DNA of 64,000 nucleotides from Deltaproteobacteria bacterium HGW-Deltaproteobacteria-19 (lineage in GTDB: Bacteria > Desulfobacterota > Syntrophia > Syntrophales > PHBD01). Under the pieces are notes generated by a model. That model was not told where the DNA came from. It did no database searches and was given only the letters and a program-made list of their open reading frames with translations. Below, piece after piece: positions 44,079 through 53,972 of the stretch (positions within the stretch are counted from its first letter, which is position 1; the number at the start of each line of letters is the position of its first letter). The stretch spans positions 60,434-124,433 of the forward strand of contig PHBD01000004.1 in NCBI GenBank assembly GCA_002841865.1, given 5' to 3'. The position numbers were made by a program, and so were the translations under genes.

Positions 44079-45560
44079 ATGGAAGAAAGCGAACTTCTGA
44101 AGATACGAAGAGAGAAGGTGGCCGAACTGGCAGCCCGAGGCATTGATCCGTACCCCAACGGGATCCGTGTCGGGGATACCGCTGCATCGCTGAACGAGCG
44201 ATTCGGTTCGCTGGACAAGGACGCCTTCACGGGAATCGAGGGAACATTCAGCCTGGGCGGCCGGATCATGGCCATCCGGGACTTTGGCAAGGGGGCCTTC
44301 GTCTCCCTGCAGGACCGTACCGGCCGGATCCAGGGATTCATCCGCCGTGACGGCGTCGACCCGGAGGCATTTGAACTCTTCAAGTCGCTCGACGTCGGCG
44401 ACATCGTTTTCCTGTCCGGGAGGATCATGAAGAGCCGAACCGGCGAGTTGACCATCGAGGCAAAAGAGTTGCGACTCCTCGCCAAGTCGGTGCGGCCCCT
44501 GCCGGAAAAATGGCACGGTCTGACAGATGTCGAGACCCGCTACCGGCAGCGCCACCTGGACCTGATTGCCAACCCCTCCTCACGGGAGGTCTTCCTCAAG
44601 CGGAGCCGGATCATCCGCCTGATCCGCCGGTTCATGGACGAGCATGACTTTCTGGAAGTGGAAACGCCCATGATGCAGCCCCGGGCGGGGGGAGCCGTCG
44701 CCCGCCCCTTCAAGACCTTCCATAATGCCCTGGGGATGGATCTTTTCCTCCGCATTGCCCCGGAGCTCTACCTGAAGCGGCTGGTCACAGGGGGGTTGGA
44801 GAGGGTCTACGAAATCAACCGGAATTTCCGCAACGAAGGCGTCTCCACTTTCCACAATCCCGAGTTCACCATGATGGAGTTCTACCAGGCCTACGCCACA
44901 TTCGAAGACCTGATGGACTTCACGGAGGAACTGTTTGTTTTCATCGCGGTCGAACTCTTCGGGGGATCCCGCTTCACGTATCAGGGACTGGAGGTCGACA
45001 TGAACCCTCCCTGGCGCCGGGTACGCGTTCGGGATGCTGTCATGGAAACCTGCGGCGTCGATCGGGAGACCCTGGAGGATCCCTCCCGGGCCGCCGCCTT
45101 CGCACGCTCCCTCGGCGTCGAGATCAAGGAGGGCGATCCCCCCGGCAAGATTCTCATGGCCGTCTTCGAGGAAAAGGTGGAGGCCAGCCTGATTCAACCG
45201 ACCTTCGTTACGCATTACCCTGTAGAGGTTTCCCCCCTGTCCCGCCGGAACAACGACGAACCGTCGCTCGTAGACCGGTTCGAGCTGTACATCTGCGGGA
45301 AGGAGATCGCCAACGCCTTCTCGGAGCTCAACGATCCCGCCGACCAGCGGGATCGTTTCCTCCAGCAGCTTCGGGAGCGGGAGGCGGGCGACGAAGAGGC
45401 CCACGAAATGGATGACGACTATATCCGGGTCCTGGAGTACGGCATGCCTCCGACGGCGGGGGAGGGAATCGGGATCGACCGGCTCGTCATGCTCTTCACA
45501 GACTCGGCCTCCATCCGGGACGTGATCCTGTACCCCCAGATGCGCCAAAAAGACGCCTGA
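44079..45560 (+). CDS. lysS: Lysyl-tRNA synthetase, class II
   Basis: Charges tRNA-Lys. The 493 residues have the full class II architecture: an N-terminal OB-fold anticodon-binding domain (about 55-145, FSLGGRIMAIRDFGKGAFV) and a core with motif 1 (FLEVETPMMQPRAGGAVARP), motif 2 (RVYEINRNFRNEGVSTFHNPEFTM) and motif 3 (GEGIGIDRLVMLFTDS). It is full length, in contrast to the truncated paralogue EpmA encoded divergently 1.8 kb away. lolC follows after 33 bp. Confidence 0.97.
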   Translation: MEESELLKIRREKVAELAARGIDPYPNGIRVGDTAASLNERFGSLDKDAFTGIEGTFSLGGRIMAIRDFGKGAFVSLQDRTGRIQGFIRRDGVDPEAFELFKSLDVGDIVFLSGRIMKSRTGELTIEAKELRLLAKSVRPLPEKWHGLTDVETRYRQRHLDLIANPSSREVFLKRSRIIRLIRRFMDEHDFLEVETPMMQPRAGGAVARPFKTFHNALGMDLFLRIAPELYLKRLVTGGLERVYEINRNFRNEGVSTFHNPEFTMMEFYQAYATFEDLMDFTEELFVFIAVELFGGSRFTYQGLEVDMNPPWRRVRVRDAVMETCGVDRETLEDPSRAAAFARSLGVEIKEGDPPGKILMAVFEEKVEASLIQPTFVTHYPVEVSPLSRRNNDEPSLVDRFELYICGKEIANAFSELNDPADQRDRFLQQLREREAGDEEAHEMDDDYIRVLEYGMPPTAGEGIGIDRLVMLFTDSASIRDVILYPQMRQKDA

Positions 45561-45593
45561 TCCGTCAGGCCCCCTTCTCCCGGATCAATCGGC

Positions 45594-46871
45594 ATGCCAT
45601 ACGAATCGTATATCAGCCTCCGTTATCTCAGGGCCAAACGCAAGCAGGTCTTCGTTTCAGTCATTACGTTGATATCCATCACCGGGATCTTCCTGGGGGT
45701 GGCGGCCCTCATCGTAGTCCTGGCGGTCATGAACGGCTTCGAGACGGATCTGCGCAACAAGATCCTGGGCATCAATTCCCACGCGGTTGTCATGCAGTAC
45801 ACGGGACCGATGCAGAATTACCGAACCGTTCAGGAAGCCGTCAATTCCACCCCTGGCGTTGTGGCTTCGACGCCCTTCATTTACAGCCAGGGCATGCTGA
45901 AGAACGGCGATGGCTTCAGTGGCGTGGTTATTCGGGGGCTCTCCCCGGAAGATGCCTTTCGTGTCATCAGCCTCGGGAAGATGAAGGAGGGAAGCGCCGA
46001 GGCCCTTCTTCCGGACCGCCGGAACACGGCGGCGATTCCAAAGGACCGGGCGGACCTGCCGGGGATCTTGGTCGGCAAGGAACTGGCCAAGCAATTGGGG
46101 CTCTATCTATACGAAACCGTGAGCCTCATCTCTCCGATGGGTACATCGACTCCCATGGGCATGGTCCCGCGGATGAAACGGTTCCTCGTGGTGGGCATTT
46201 TCGAATCCGGCTTTTACGAGTACGACTCCTCCCTCGCCTATCTTTCGCTCCGGGACTGCCAGGCCTTCCTGGGAATGGACGACCGCGTCACGGGCATCGA
46301 GATCAAGGTGAACGACCTCTACCGGGCAGCGGACATCGCCAAGAATATCGAGAAAAAACTGGGGTTCCCCTATTGGGCCCGCAACTGGATGGAGATGAAC
46401 AAGAACCTCTTCGCGGCACTCCGGCTGGAGAAAAAGGTGATGTTCATCATCCTGAGCCTGATCGTCCTCGTGGCAACCTTCAACATCATCACGACGCTCA
46501 TCATGGTCGTCATGGAAAAGAGCAAGGATATCGCCATTCTGAAATCGATGGGTGCAACCTCGCGAAGCATCATGAAGATCTTTATCCTTCAAGGGGTGAC
46601 CATCGGCTTCATCGGCACGATCCTGGGGTGCGCCGGGGGACTTCTACTGGCCTGGAACATCGAGCCCGTGTCCTCCTTCATCGAACGCTTTTTCGGGTTC
46701 AAGATCCTGCCGGGAGACGTCTATTACCTCAGCGAGCTTCCGTCCCGGGTCAATTACACGGATGTGGGCATCATCGTGGTCGGGACCCTGCTGATTTCGT
46801 TCCTGTCCACCCTGTATCCCTCATGGCGGGCATCCCGGATGGACCCGGCAGAGGCCCTCCGTTACGACTGA
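45594..46871 (+). CDS. lolC: Lipoprotein-releasing ABC transporter permease LolC/E
   Basis: Inner-membrane permease that extracts outer-membrane lipoproteins for transfer to LolA. The 425 residues show the LolCE start YESYISLRYLRAKRKQVFVSVITLIS with TM1, a periplasmic domain of about 220 residues, and three C-terminal TMs ending TLYPSWRASRMDPAEALRYD. A single permease gene with one lolD implies a homodimer (LolF-like arrangement). It precedes lolD by 67 bp. Confidence 0.94.
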   Translation: MPYESYISLRYLRAKRKQVFVSVITLISITGIFLGVAALIVVLAVMNGFETDLRNKILGINSHAVVMQYTGPMQNYRTVQEAVNSTPGVVASTPFIYSQGMLKNGDGFSGVVIRGLSPEDAFRVISLGKMKEGSAEALLPDRRNTAAIPKDRADLPGILVGKELAKQLGLYLYETVSLISPMGTSTPMGMVPRMKRFLVVGIFESGFYEYDSSLAYLSLRDCQAFLGMDDRVTGIEIKVNDLYRAADIAKNIEKKLGFPYWARNWMEMNKNLFAALRLEKKVMFIILSLIVLVATFNIITTLIMVVMEKSKDIAILKSMGATSRSIMKIFILQGVTIGFIGTILGCAGGLLLAWNIEPVSSFIERFFGFKILPGDVYYLSELPSRVNYTDVGIIVVGTLLISFLSTLYPSWRASRMDPAEALRYD

Positions 46872-46938
46872 AACAGGGGGCGAACCCGGAAAATGATCCG
46901 GGAGGCTTCTCACTGATTGAGAGCGATCAAAAATCTCC

Positions 46939-47622
46939 ATGATTGAAGTTCGAAACCTGGAAAAGACGTTTATCAAAAACGGGCAGCGGATCGAGGTCCT
47001 CAAGGAAATGGATCTCACCATCCCCACCGGGGAGTCGATGGCCATCCTGGGCGTCTCCGGAGCGGGAAAGAGCACCCTGATGCATATCCTGGGGACTCTC
47101 GACCATCCGACGGCGGGCAAAGTCCTGTTCGACGGAGCGGATGTTTTCTCCTGGAACGAAAAAGAGCTGGCATCCTTCCGCAACCGGAAGATCGGCTTCG
47201 TGTTCCAGTTCCATAACCTGCTGCCGGAGTTCACGAGCCTCGAAAATACGATGATGCCGGCCCTCATCTCCGGTCTCTCCCAACGGGAGGCCAGGAAGCG
47301 GGCCGAATCAATCTTGATGGATGTGGGACTTGGTGATAGGATGGCGCACAAGCCGGGAGAGCTTTCGGGTGGCGAGCAGCAGCGGGTGGCCGTGGCCCGA
47401 GCGGTCATTATGGAACCGGAGGTTATCCTGGCTGATGAACCCACCGGAAACCTCGACACGGAAACGGGACGGAAGGTCGAGGACCTGCTGATGAACCTGA
47501 ATCGTCAGAGAAACATAACCCTGGTCGTGGTGACCCATAACCGGTCCCTGGCAAAACGGATGTCCCGAAGCCTAGGCCTTAAGGACGGAAAGGTGCTCCA
47601 GCATGACGAAAACGCGATTTAA
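46939..47622 (+). CDS. lolD: Lipoprotein-releasing ABC transporter ATP-binding protein LolD
   Basis: A 227-residue ATPase partner of the preceding permease. Walker A is GVSGAGKSTL, the Q-loop is FVFQFHNLLPEFTSLEN with the LolD-typical NLLPEFT, the signature is LSGGEQQRVAVARA, Walker B is VILADEPTGNLD and the H-loop is VVTHN. Its 3' end overlaps the bamA start by 20 bp, tying lipoprotein transport to barrel assembly in one transcript. Confidence 0.95.
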   Translation: MIEVRNLEKTFIKNGQRIEVLKEMDLTIPTGESMAILGVSGAGKSTLMHILGTLDHPTAGKVLFDGADVFSWNEKELASFRNRKIGFVFQFHNLLPEFTSLENTMMPALISGLSQREARKRAESILMDVGLGDRMAHKPGELSGGEQQRVAVARAVIMEPEVILADEPTGNLDTETGRKVEDLLMNLNRQRNITLVVVTHNRSLAKRMSRSLGLKDGKVLQHDENAI

Positions 47623-50257
47623 CATCGTCCGATGTTTTCTCGGATTATTCATCGCTTTCTTCCTCATCAATAACCCGCACCCTCTCGCCGCGCAGGAACC
47701 CAAAAAAATCGCATTGCTTCCCTTCGAGGTCTTCAGCGGCACGCAGCAGGACATCCTGCAGGAATCCATCTTCAGCGCCCTTTATGCCGACTTGGGCAGG
47801 ACCAAAACCATCCACCCCGTGGACCGGGATACGATTCTCAAACAGGTAGCCGGAAGACCACTGAACGAGGAAACGGCCCTGGCGGTCGCAAAAGAGACGG
47901 GGGCTCTGTATGCCATCATCGGCAGCGTTTCCGAGTTCGGTGAACTCATCAGCGTCGATGCGAAAATCATCGACGTGCGGAAGGGGCAGGCGCTCCCGGG
48001 GGTCTTTGTTCAGGGTAGAGGCCTGGAAGGCATTCCGGCAATGGCCTCCCGCCTCAAGGGAGACCTCCTGCTCCGGATCGGCGAGGTTCAGCGGATCGTC
48101 CGGGTGGACTTCAAGGGCAATCAGAAAATCGAAAGCAGCGCCATCGCCCAGGTCATCAAGATCGCCCGTGGCAATGTCTACTCCGAGTCCGACCTGTCCG
48201 GAGACATCAAGGCCATCTACAAAATGGGCTATTTCGATGACGTGAAGGCCGAAGCATCGACGACCCCGGAGGGGGTGGTCATCACGTTCCTCCTGGTGGA
48301 AAAAGCGCTCATTTCACAGATCCAGTTTACCGGGAACAAAGTCCTCGACAAGGATGAGCTCCTGGCGAGCATGAGCGTAAAAACGCGGCAGGTCCTCAAC
48401 GCAGAAAAGCTGGCCGCCGATATCGCCAAGCTCAAGACCCTCTATGAAGGCAAGGGCTACTACAACGCCGAGATAACGTACAAAGTGGAGAAAGCGGGAG
48501 AAAAGGACACCCGCATCGTAGTGGCCGTCCAGGAAAACAAGAAGATCTTCGTGGAGCGGATTTCCTTCGAGGGCAACCAGACATTCACGGCAAAAGAGCT
48601 CAAGAAGCAGATGAAGACGACGGAATGGAATATCCTCCACGTCTTTACCGATTCGGGTCTTCTCAAGAAGGATGAACTCCGGCAGGACGTCGGCAGGATC
48701 AGCGCCTTCTATCTGAACAGCGGATTCATCCAAGCCCAGGTGGCGGATCCGGTCATCACCCACGATGCCAAAGGCATCTACATCATGATTCCCATCACCG
48801 AAGGGAAGCGGTTCCGGGTGGGAACCGTAACGATCACCGGCGACACCCTGGAAACCTCCCGGCAAAGCCTGATGGATAGCCTGGAAATCAAAAAGAAGGA
48901 GTTTTACGACCGCTCGGCCATCATCAAGGACATCGAAGCCCTGACCAAGGCCGCCAACGACGAGGGATTCGCATATGCGGACGTAAATCCCCGGACGGAT
49001 ATCCGGGAGAAGGACCTGTCGGTGGATGTAACCTATAAGCTTTTCAAGGGAATTCCTGTCTATTTCAACCGCATCACCTTCACGGGCAACACGAAGACCC
49101 GGGACAAGGTCATGCGCAGGCTCCTGTACATCACGGAGGGAGATCTCTATAACAGCACGAACCTGAAGAACAGCTACACCTCCCTGGAACGGACCAGGTA
49201 CTTCGAGGAGATCAACTTCCAGACGGAAAAAGGCCCCGCTGAGAACCTGACGGATGTCCGAATCCACGTGAAAGAGAAGGCCACGGGGATGTTCAGCGTC
49301 GGGGCAGGCTACAGTGCTTACGATAAGGCCTCTGTCATGGGTGAAATCTCCCAACAGAATCTGTTCGGTCGCGGCCAGATCCTGAAACTCAGGGCCAGCC
49401 TGGGAACAACAAGAACCTGGTTTGAACTGCAGTTTATCGAGCCCTGGCTGTTCGACCTTCCGCTCTACAGCAGTTTCAGCGCCTGGCATTCGGAGAAGGA
49501 ATTCGAGTATTACAATGTCAATTCTTCAGGTTTTGGGTTTTCGTTGGGTTATCCGATCTGGGAATTTATCAGCGGATCCATTGGTTATACGTTTTCACTC
49601 GACGAACTGAAAGACATGTCCATCTTTGCGCCCGAGTACCTCCGGGATTACGCGGGGACATACCGGACGGGGATTGTCACCGTCGGCCTCACCCGTGATA
49701 CGTCGAATGACAAATTCTTCCCCACCCAGGGATCCAAGAACGGCATTACCGTCGGATATGCCAGCGAATTCCTGGGCGGCGACACGAGTTACGTCAAGAC
49801 AACGCTATTGTCGCAATGGTTTTTCCCCCTCCCCCTGGAAACGGTCTTCAGCGTCCGGGGACGGGCGGGATACCTGGCCCCGAGCGAAGGCAAGACGATT
49901 CCCCTCTTCGAACGGTTCACCCTGGGCGGGTTGAACTCCCTGAGAGGTCTCAAGGACGTGGGGCCGACCGACTCAACAGGGCTGTACGTCATCGGGGGGA
50001 CGACGTTCCTGTGTTTCAACTTCGAGTACATCTTCCCCCTCGTCAAGGAAGCCGGCATCAAGGGGGTCGTCTTCTACGATACGGGCAACACATGGGATAC
50101 GTACACCTTCGGTTCGGATTTCCGGCACACGACGGGGGCGGGGGTCCGCTGGTACTCGCCTCTCGGCCCCTTGCGCCTCGAATGGGGGTACGTGCTCGAT
50201 CCCAAGACAAATGAATCCACATCGCGATGGGAGTTTGCCATCGGCATGTTCATGTAA
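47603..50257 (+). CDS. bamA: Outer-membrane protein assembly factor BamA with extra N-terminal domain
   Basis: Core of the machinery that inserts beta-barrels in the outer membrane. 884 residues: signal peptide (1-30), an added alpha/beta domain (about 34-160) beginning KKIALLPFEVFSGTQQDILQ and containing ALAVAKETGALYAIIGSVSE, five POTRA domains (about 165-570, repeated V-x-F-x-GN motifs such as VDFKGNQKI, IQFTGNKVL, ISFEGNQTF, ITFTGNTKT) and the 16-strand barrel with the loop-6 motif NSLRGLKD and a final aromatic-rich strand. The extra domain resembles TolB-N/CsgG-type folds by pattern only. skp, lpxD, lpxA follow, as in many Gram-negatives. Confidence 0.95.
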   Translation: MTKTRFNIVRCFLGLFIAFFLINNPHPLAAQEPKKIALLPFEVFSGTQQDILQESIFSALYADLGRTKTIHPVDRDTILKQVAGRPLNEETALAVAKETGALYAIIGSVSEFGELISVDAKIIDVRKGQALPGVFVQGRGLEGIPAMASRLKGDLLLRIGEVQRIVRVDFKGNQKIESSAIAQVIKIARGNVYSESDLSGDIKAIYKMGYFDDVKAEASTTPEGVVITFLLVEKALISQIQFTGNKVLDKDELLASMSVKTRQVLNAEKLAADIAKLKTLYEGKGYYNAEITYKVEKAGEKDTRIVVAVQENKKIFVERISFEGNQTFTAKELKKQMKTTEWNILHVFTDSGLLKKDELRQDVGRISAFYLNSGFIQAQVADPVITHDAKGIYIMIPITEGKRFRVGTVTITGDTLETSRQSLMDSLEIKKKEFYDRSAIIKDIEALTKAANDEGFAYADVNPRTDIREKDLSVDVTYKLFKGIPVYFNRITFTGNTKTRDKVMRRLLYITEGDLYNSTNLKNSYTSLERTRYFEEINFQTEKGPAENLTDVRIHVKEKATGMFSVGAGYSAYDKASVMGEISQQNLFGRGQILKLRASLGTTRTWFELQFIEPWLFDLPLYSSFSAWHSEKEFEYYNVNSSGFGFSLGYPIWEFISGSIGYTFSLDELKDMSIFAPEYLRDYAGTYRTGIVTVGLTRDTSNDKFFPTQGSKNGITVGYASEFLGGDTSYVKTTLLSQWFFPLPLETVFSVRGRAGYLAPSEGKTIPLFERFTLGGLNSLRGLKDVGPTDSTGLYVIGGTTFLCFNFEYIFPLVKEAGIKGVVFYDTGNTWDTYTFGSDFRHTTGAGVRWYSPLGPLRLEWGYVLDPKTNESTSRWEFAIGMFM

Positions 50258-50289
50258 TGAAAAAACAAGGTGAAAGAGAGGTATAGCGG

Positions 50290-50820
50290 ATGAAGAAAGC
50301 GGTGTTTGGCGCGATTGCGGGAATGCTTCTGCTGGCTCTGTCGTCCGGGGCGGCCTGGTCTGCGGAAAAGATCGGTTTTGTCAACATCCAGGAGGCCATG
50401 CTGACCACCAATGCAGGCAAGCAGATGGGTGACGAGATGCGCAAGCTCATCGCCAAGGACAAGGCCATCATCGATGGAAAAGAAAAGGAACTTCGAAAGC
50501 TTCGGGAGGATCTGGACAAGCAGCGGACAGTCCTGACGGAATCAACCCTGCGGGAGAAGGAAAACGCCCTGCAAAAGAAATATCGGGACTATCAGGTCGC
50601 GGCAAAGGACTTCGAGGACGAGTTGCGGATCAAGGAACAGGAGATCTTCAAAAAGCTGTTCCCGGAAGTTCTCAAAGTGGTCCGGACCCTCGCCGACAAG
50701 GAAAAATATACGCTGATCCTGGATCCCTATGTTCTGCAGATCCCGTACTACAGCGCCGACAAAGACCTGACAAAGCGCGTCGTGGCAGAGTTCAACCGCA
50801 CCTACAAAGAAAAGAAGTAG
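50290..50820 (+). CDS. skp: Periplasmic chaperone Skp/OmpH
   Basis: A 176-residue periplasmic holdase for unfolded outer-membrane proteins. It has a signal peptide (about 1-22, ending AAWSA) followed by [20 protein letters not shown], the Skp/OmpH opening. A long charged coiled coil (about 50-130) forms the tentacles and the chain returns with [22 protein letters not shown]. It is placed between bamA (32 bp) and lpxD (29 bp), the standard order. Confidence 0.93.
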   Translation: MKKAVFGAIAGMLLLALSSGAAWSAEKIGFVNIQEAMLTTNAGKQMGDEMRKLIAKDKAIIDGKEKELRKLREDLDKQRTVLTESTLREKENALQKKYRDYQVAAKDFEDELRIKEQEIFKKLFPEVLKVVRTLADKEKYTLILDPYVLQIPYYSADKDLTKRVVAEFNRTYKEKK

Positions 50821-50849
50821 TAAGGGATCGGCAAAGATCGGGAAGCGGA

Positions 50850-51890
50850 TTGAAACAGACTGTTCAAGAGATCGCCGCCTATGTGGGCGGAGTCGTTCAC
50901 GGGGATGCGAATGCCCTGATCGAGCGCGTGCAAGGAATCGACGAGGCCGGGGTGGGTGACCTGACCTTCGTCGCCAACCGCAAGTACCGATCCCGGCTCA
51001 AGACCACCCTGGCGACGGCGATTCTCGTTTCGCCGGGGACCGAGGAACCCAGCCGAACCCTGATCGTTGTCGCGGACCCCTATGTCGCCTTCGGGCAGGT
51101 GCTGGCCCTCTTTCATCCCCGGGAACCGGAGCGGCCGGGCATTCACGAGCGGGCATTCGTCGACCGGGACGCCCGGGTTTCCACCGAGGCCACCGTCCAT
51201 CCAGGAGCGACGGTGTGCCGGAGCGCCGAAATCGCGGCCGGGGCCGTCCTCCACCCGGGAGTCTACGTGGGCCCCGAGGCGGTTATCGGCGAGAAATCGG
51301 TGCTGCACCCCAACGTGGTAGTGTATGACCACTGTCTCATCGGGAAGAGGGTTATCCTCCACGCGGGTGTTGTCGTGGGGAGTGACGGGTTCGGATTCGC
51401 CCGGCCGGGCTGGGAGAACGTAAAGATCCCCCAGGTCGGGATCGTCCAGATCGACGACGATGTCGAAATCGGCGCCAACACAGCCGTCGACCGGGGGACC
51501 CTGGGTCGCACCTGGATCCGGAAAGGCGCCAAAATCGATAATCTGGTCCAGATCGCCCATAACGTGGTCATCGGAGAAAATGCCATTGTCGTCTCCCAGG
51601 CGGGTATTTCCGGCAGCACGACCGTGGGCCGGGGAGTCATGATCGGGGGACAGGCCGGCCTGGTCGGCCACATCCGGGTGGGAGATCATGCCATGGTCGC
51701 AGCCCGCGCTGGAATTCACAAGGACGTCCCCGCCGCAACCATCGTGGCCGGGGCTCCCCATATGCCGCACCGCGAATGGCTGAGGCTGTCGGCGACGATC
51801 CCGAAGCTCCCGGCCATGAGGCAGCAGCTCCTCGAATTAGCCAGAAAGCTGGAAGCACTGGAAAAGAAACTGGAAGGACGGAATTCATGA
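50850..51890 (+). CDS. lpxD: UDP-3-O-acylglucosamine N-acyltransferase
   Basis: Third step of lipid A synthesis: adds the second R-3-hydroxyacyl chain from acyl-ACP. 346 residues with an N-terminal uridine-binding domain (about 1-100, [18 protein letters not shown]), left-handed beta-helix hexapeptide repeats, and the catalytic His in [22 protein letters not shown]-terminal helix ([19 protein letters not shown]) completes it. It starts with TTG. It overlaps lpxA by 4 bp, so fabZ, often found between the two, is absent here. Confidence 0.95.
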   Translation: MKQTVQEIAAYVGGVVHGDANALIERVQGIDEAGVGDLTFVANRKYRSRLKTTLATAILVSPGTEEPSRTLIVVADPYVAFGQVLALFHPREPERPGIHERAFVDRDARVSTEATVHPGATVCRSAEIAAGAVLHPGVYVGPEAVIGEKSVLHPNVVVYDHCLIGKRVILHAGVVVGSDGFGFARPGWENVKIPQVGIVQIDDDVEIGANTAVDRGTLGRTWIRKGAKIDNLVQIAHNVVIGENAIVVSQAGISGSTTVGRGVMIGGQAGLVGHIRVGDHAMVAARAGIHKDVPAATIVAGAPHMPHREWLRLSATIPKLPAMRQQLLELARKLEALEKKLEGRNS

Positions 51891-52660
51891 ATATCCACCC
51901 CACCGCCGTGATCGCCCCCGATGCCCGGATTGCCGAGGACGTCGAGATCGGTCCTTACAGCATCGTTGGACCCAGCGTCACCATCGGCCGGAACACCGTC
52001 ATCGGTCCCCACGTGGTCATCGAGAGCCACACGGATATCGGAGAAGGCAACCGGATCTTCCAGTTCGCCTCCATCGGCGGCCTGCCCCAGGACTTGAAAT
52101 ACAAGGGAGAGGACACCCGGGTCGTCATCGGAAACCAGAACGTGATCCGGGAGTACGTCACGATCAACCGCTCCACCGTGTCCGACATCGGCGTCACAAT
52201 CATGGGGGACCGCAACCTGATCATGGCCTACTGCCACATCGCCCACAACTGCAAGCTGGGCAACCATGTCATCATGGCCAATGCGGCGAACCTGGCGGGG
52301 CACATTCACGTGGAGGACTGGGCCATCATCGGCGGACTGACGGGAGTTCACCAGTTCATCCGCATCGGCGCCCATGCCTTCGTCGGGGGGGCATCCGCCG
52401 TGGCCCAGGATGTGCCGCCGTTCATCACCGTCTCGGGCAACCGGGCGCGTCCCTATGGGCTGAACGCGGTGGGCCTCAAGCGACGGGGCTTTTCCGATGC
52501 AGCCCTGCAGGCCCTCCGGGAATCCTACCAGCTGGTTTTTCGATCCTCTCTCCGACTCGTCGAGGCCGTCGCGCGGATCCGGGCGGAAGTGGAGGACCTT
52601 CCGGAGGTTCGCCAGTTTGTTTCCTTCCTGGAAAACTCCCAGCGGGGCATCTGCAGATAA
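51887..52660 (+). CDS. lpxA: UDP-N-acetylglucosamine O-acyltransferase
   Basis: First step of lipid A synthesis. 257 residues with hexapeptide beta-helix repeats ([20 protein letters not shown] onward), the catalytic His in [14 protein letters not shown] and [20 protein letters not shown] helical C-terminal domain begins at [16 protein letters not shown]. Its ATG overlaps the lpxD stop. The following 154 bp before lpxB holds no lpxI or other gene, only a CT/GA-rich stretch. Confidence 0.96.
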   Translation: MNIHPTAVIAPDARIAEDVEIGPYSIVGPSVTIGRNTVIGPHVVIESHTDIGEGNRIFQFASIGGLPQDLKYKGEDTRVVIGNQNVIREYVTINRSTVSDIGVTIMGDRNLIMAYCHIAHNCKLGNHVIMANAANLAGHIHVEDWAIIGGLTGVHQFIRIGAHAFVGGASAVAQDVPPFITVSGNRARPYGLNAVGLKRRGFSDAALQALRESYQLVFRSSLRLVEAVARIRAEVEDLPEVRQFVSFLENSQRGICR

Positions 52661-52814
52661 ACGGCCGAGCGGGAAGGGGCGTCGTTTCCCTCTGGGAAGA
52701 GAGACGGACCTCCAGGGAAAGGGAACGCAGGGTGCAGGACAGATCCCTTCACGAGGCGAATCCCTTCCGGTCCGTCCCTCGGCAGCCGCTGAAACCGAAG
52801 GAATGGCAGCGCCG

Positions 52815-53972
52815 ATGGAAAATACCCCGAAAATTCTGATCCTGACGGGCGAGGCCTCGGGAGATCTCTACGGTGCCCAGATTGCATCGGCCATGAGGGA
52901 GGTCGACCCAACCCTCGCTTTTTACGGTGTGGGGGGGATACACATGCGGGCATCAGCGGTGAATCTCCTTGCCGACGTCTCCGAACTGGGAGTGGTTGGG
53001 TTCACAGAGGTTCTTGGAAAACTCGGCCGAATCAGGACCCTGTTCTCCCGTCTGCGCAGGTTCTTGTCGACGGACCGCCCCGCCCTGGTCATTCTCATCG
53101 ACTACCCGGGATTCAACCTCCGCTTCGCCCGGGTGGCAAAAGAGTCCGGAATCCCCGTCCTGTACTACATCAGTCCGAAAATTTGGGCCTGGGGAGCCGG
53201 CAGAATCCGGACGATAAAAGAAACCGTGAACAAAATGGCCGTGATCTTTCCCTTTGAGGTACCGCTCTATGAAAAAGCCGGGGTCGACGTGACATACGTC
53301 GGACATCCACTTCTGGATATCGTCAAAGCAGATGGATCCGTCCCGGAGATCCGGCAGCGGCTGGGCCTGGCCCCGGACCGGGGAACCGTTGCCCTGCTGC
53401 CTGGAAGCCGGCAGGGCGAGGTCGACCGGCTGCTGGCGCCCATGCTCGGGGCGGCGGACATCCTCAGGCAACGCCTGCCGGATCTGCAGTTCCTGCTGCC
53501 TCTGGCGGACACCCTCTCGGAAGACCTCCTCCGGAACCGCATGAAACAAAGCACCGTTCCCATTCATCTTGTCCGCCGGGACACCTACAGTGCCGTCGCC
53601 GCCTCCGATGCAGCCATCGTCGCATCGGGCACCGCGACCCTGGAGACGGCCCTGCTGGGCATCCCCATGGTGATTGTATACAAGGTCTCCCCATTGACTT
53701 ACCCGCTGGCCCGCCTGGTTATCCGGATTGACCATATCGGATTGCCCAACATCATCGCCGGACGGACGGTTGTGCCCGAGCTGATCCAGGGCGACGCAAG
53801 CCCCGAACGCATCGCGGAGACCATCCTGCCCCTCCTGACGGACAACCAGCGGAGAACGGCCATGACGGACGCCTTCGCCGAGGTCCGGAGGAAGCTCGGA
53901 ACCGGTGGCGCCGCCCGGAACACGGCCCGGATCGCCTGTGCCATGGCCTTGGAAAAAGGAGTCCGATCGTGA
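52815..53972 (+). CDS. lpxB: Lipid-A-disaccharide synthase
   Basis: GT19 glycosyltransferase that joins lipid X and UDP-diacyl-GlcN to form the tetraacyl disaccharide. 385 residues with the opening ILILTGEASGDLYGAQIASAM, YYISPKIWAWGAGRIRTIK, LPGSRQGEVDRLLAPM and the sugar-nucleotide site AIVASGTATLETALLGIPMVIVYK. ATG 52815 is chosen as AAGGA lies about 11 nt before it; ATG 52803 is an alternative. It ends in a GTGA overlap with msbA. Confidence 0.95.
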   Translation: MENTPKILILTGEASGDLYGAQIASAMREVDPTLAFYGVGGIHMRASAVNLLADVSELGVVGFTEVLGKLGRIRTLFSRLRRFLSTDRPALVILIDYPGFNLRFARVAKESGIPVLYYISPKIWAWGAGRIRTIKETVNKMAVIFPFEVPLYEKAGVDVTYVGHPLLDIVKADGSVPEIRQRLGLAPDRGTVALLPGSRQGEVDRLLAPMLGAADILRQRLPDLQFLLPLADTLSEDLLRNRMKQSTVPIHLVRRDTYSAVAASDAAIVASGTATLETALLGIPMVIVYKVSPLTYPLARLVIRIDHIGLPNIIAGRTVVPELIQGDASPERIAETILPLLTDNQRRTAMTDAFAEVRRKLGTGGAARNTARIACAMALEKGVRS

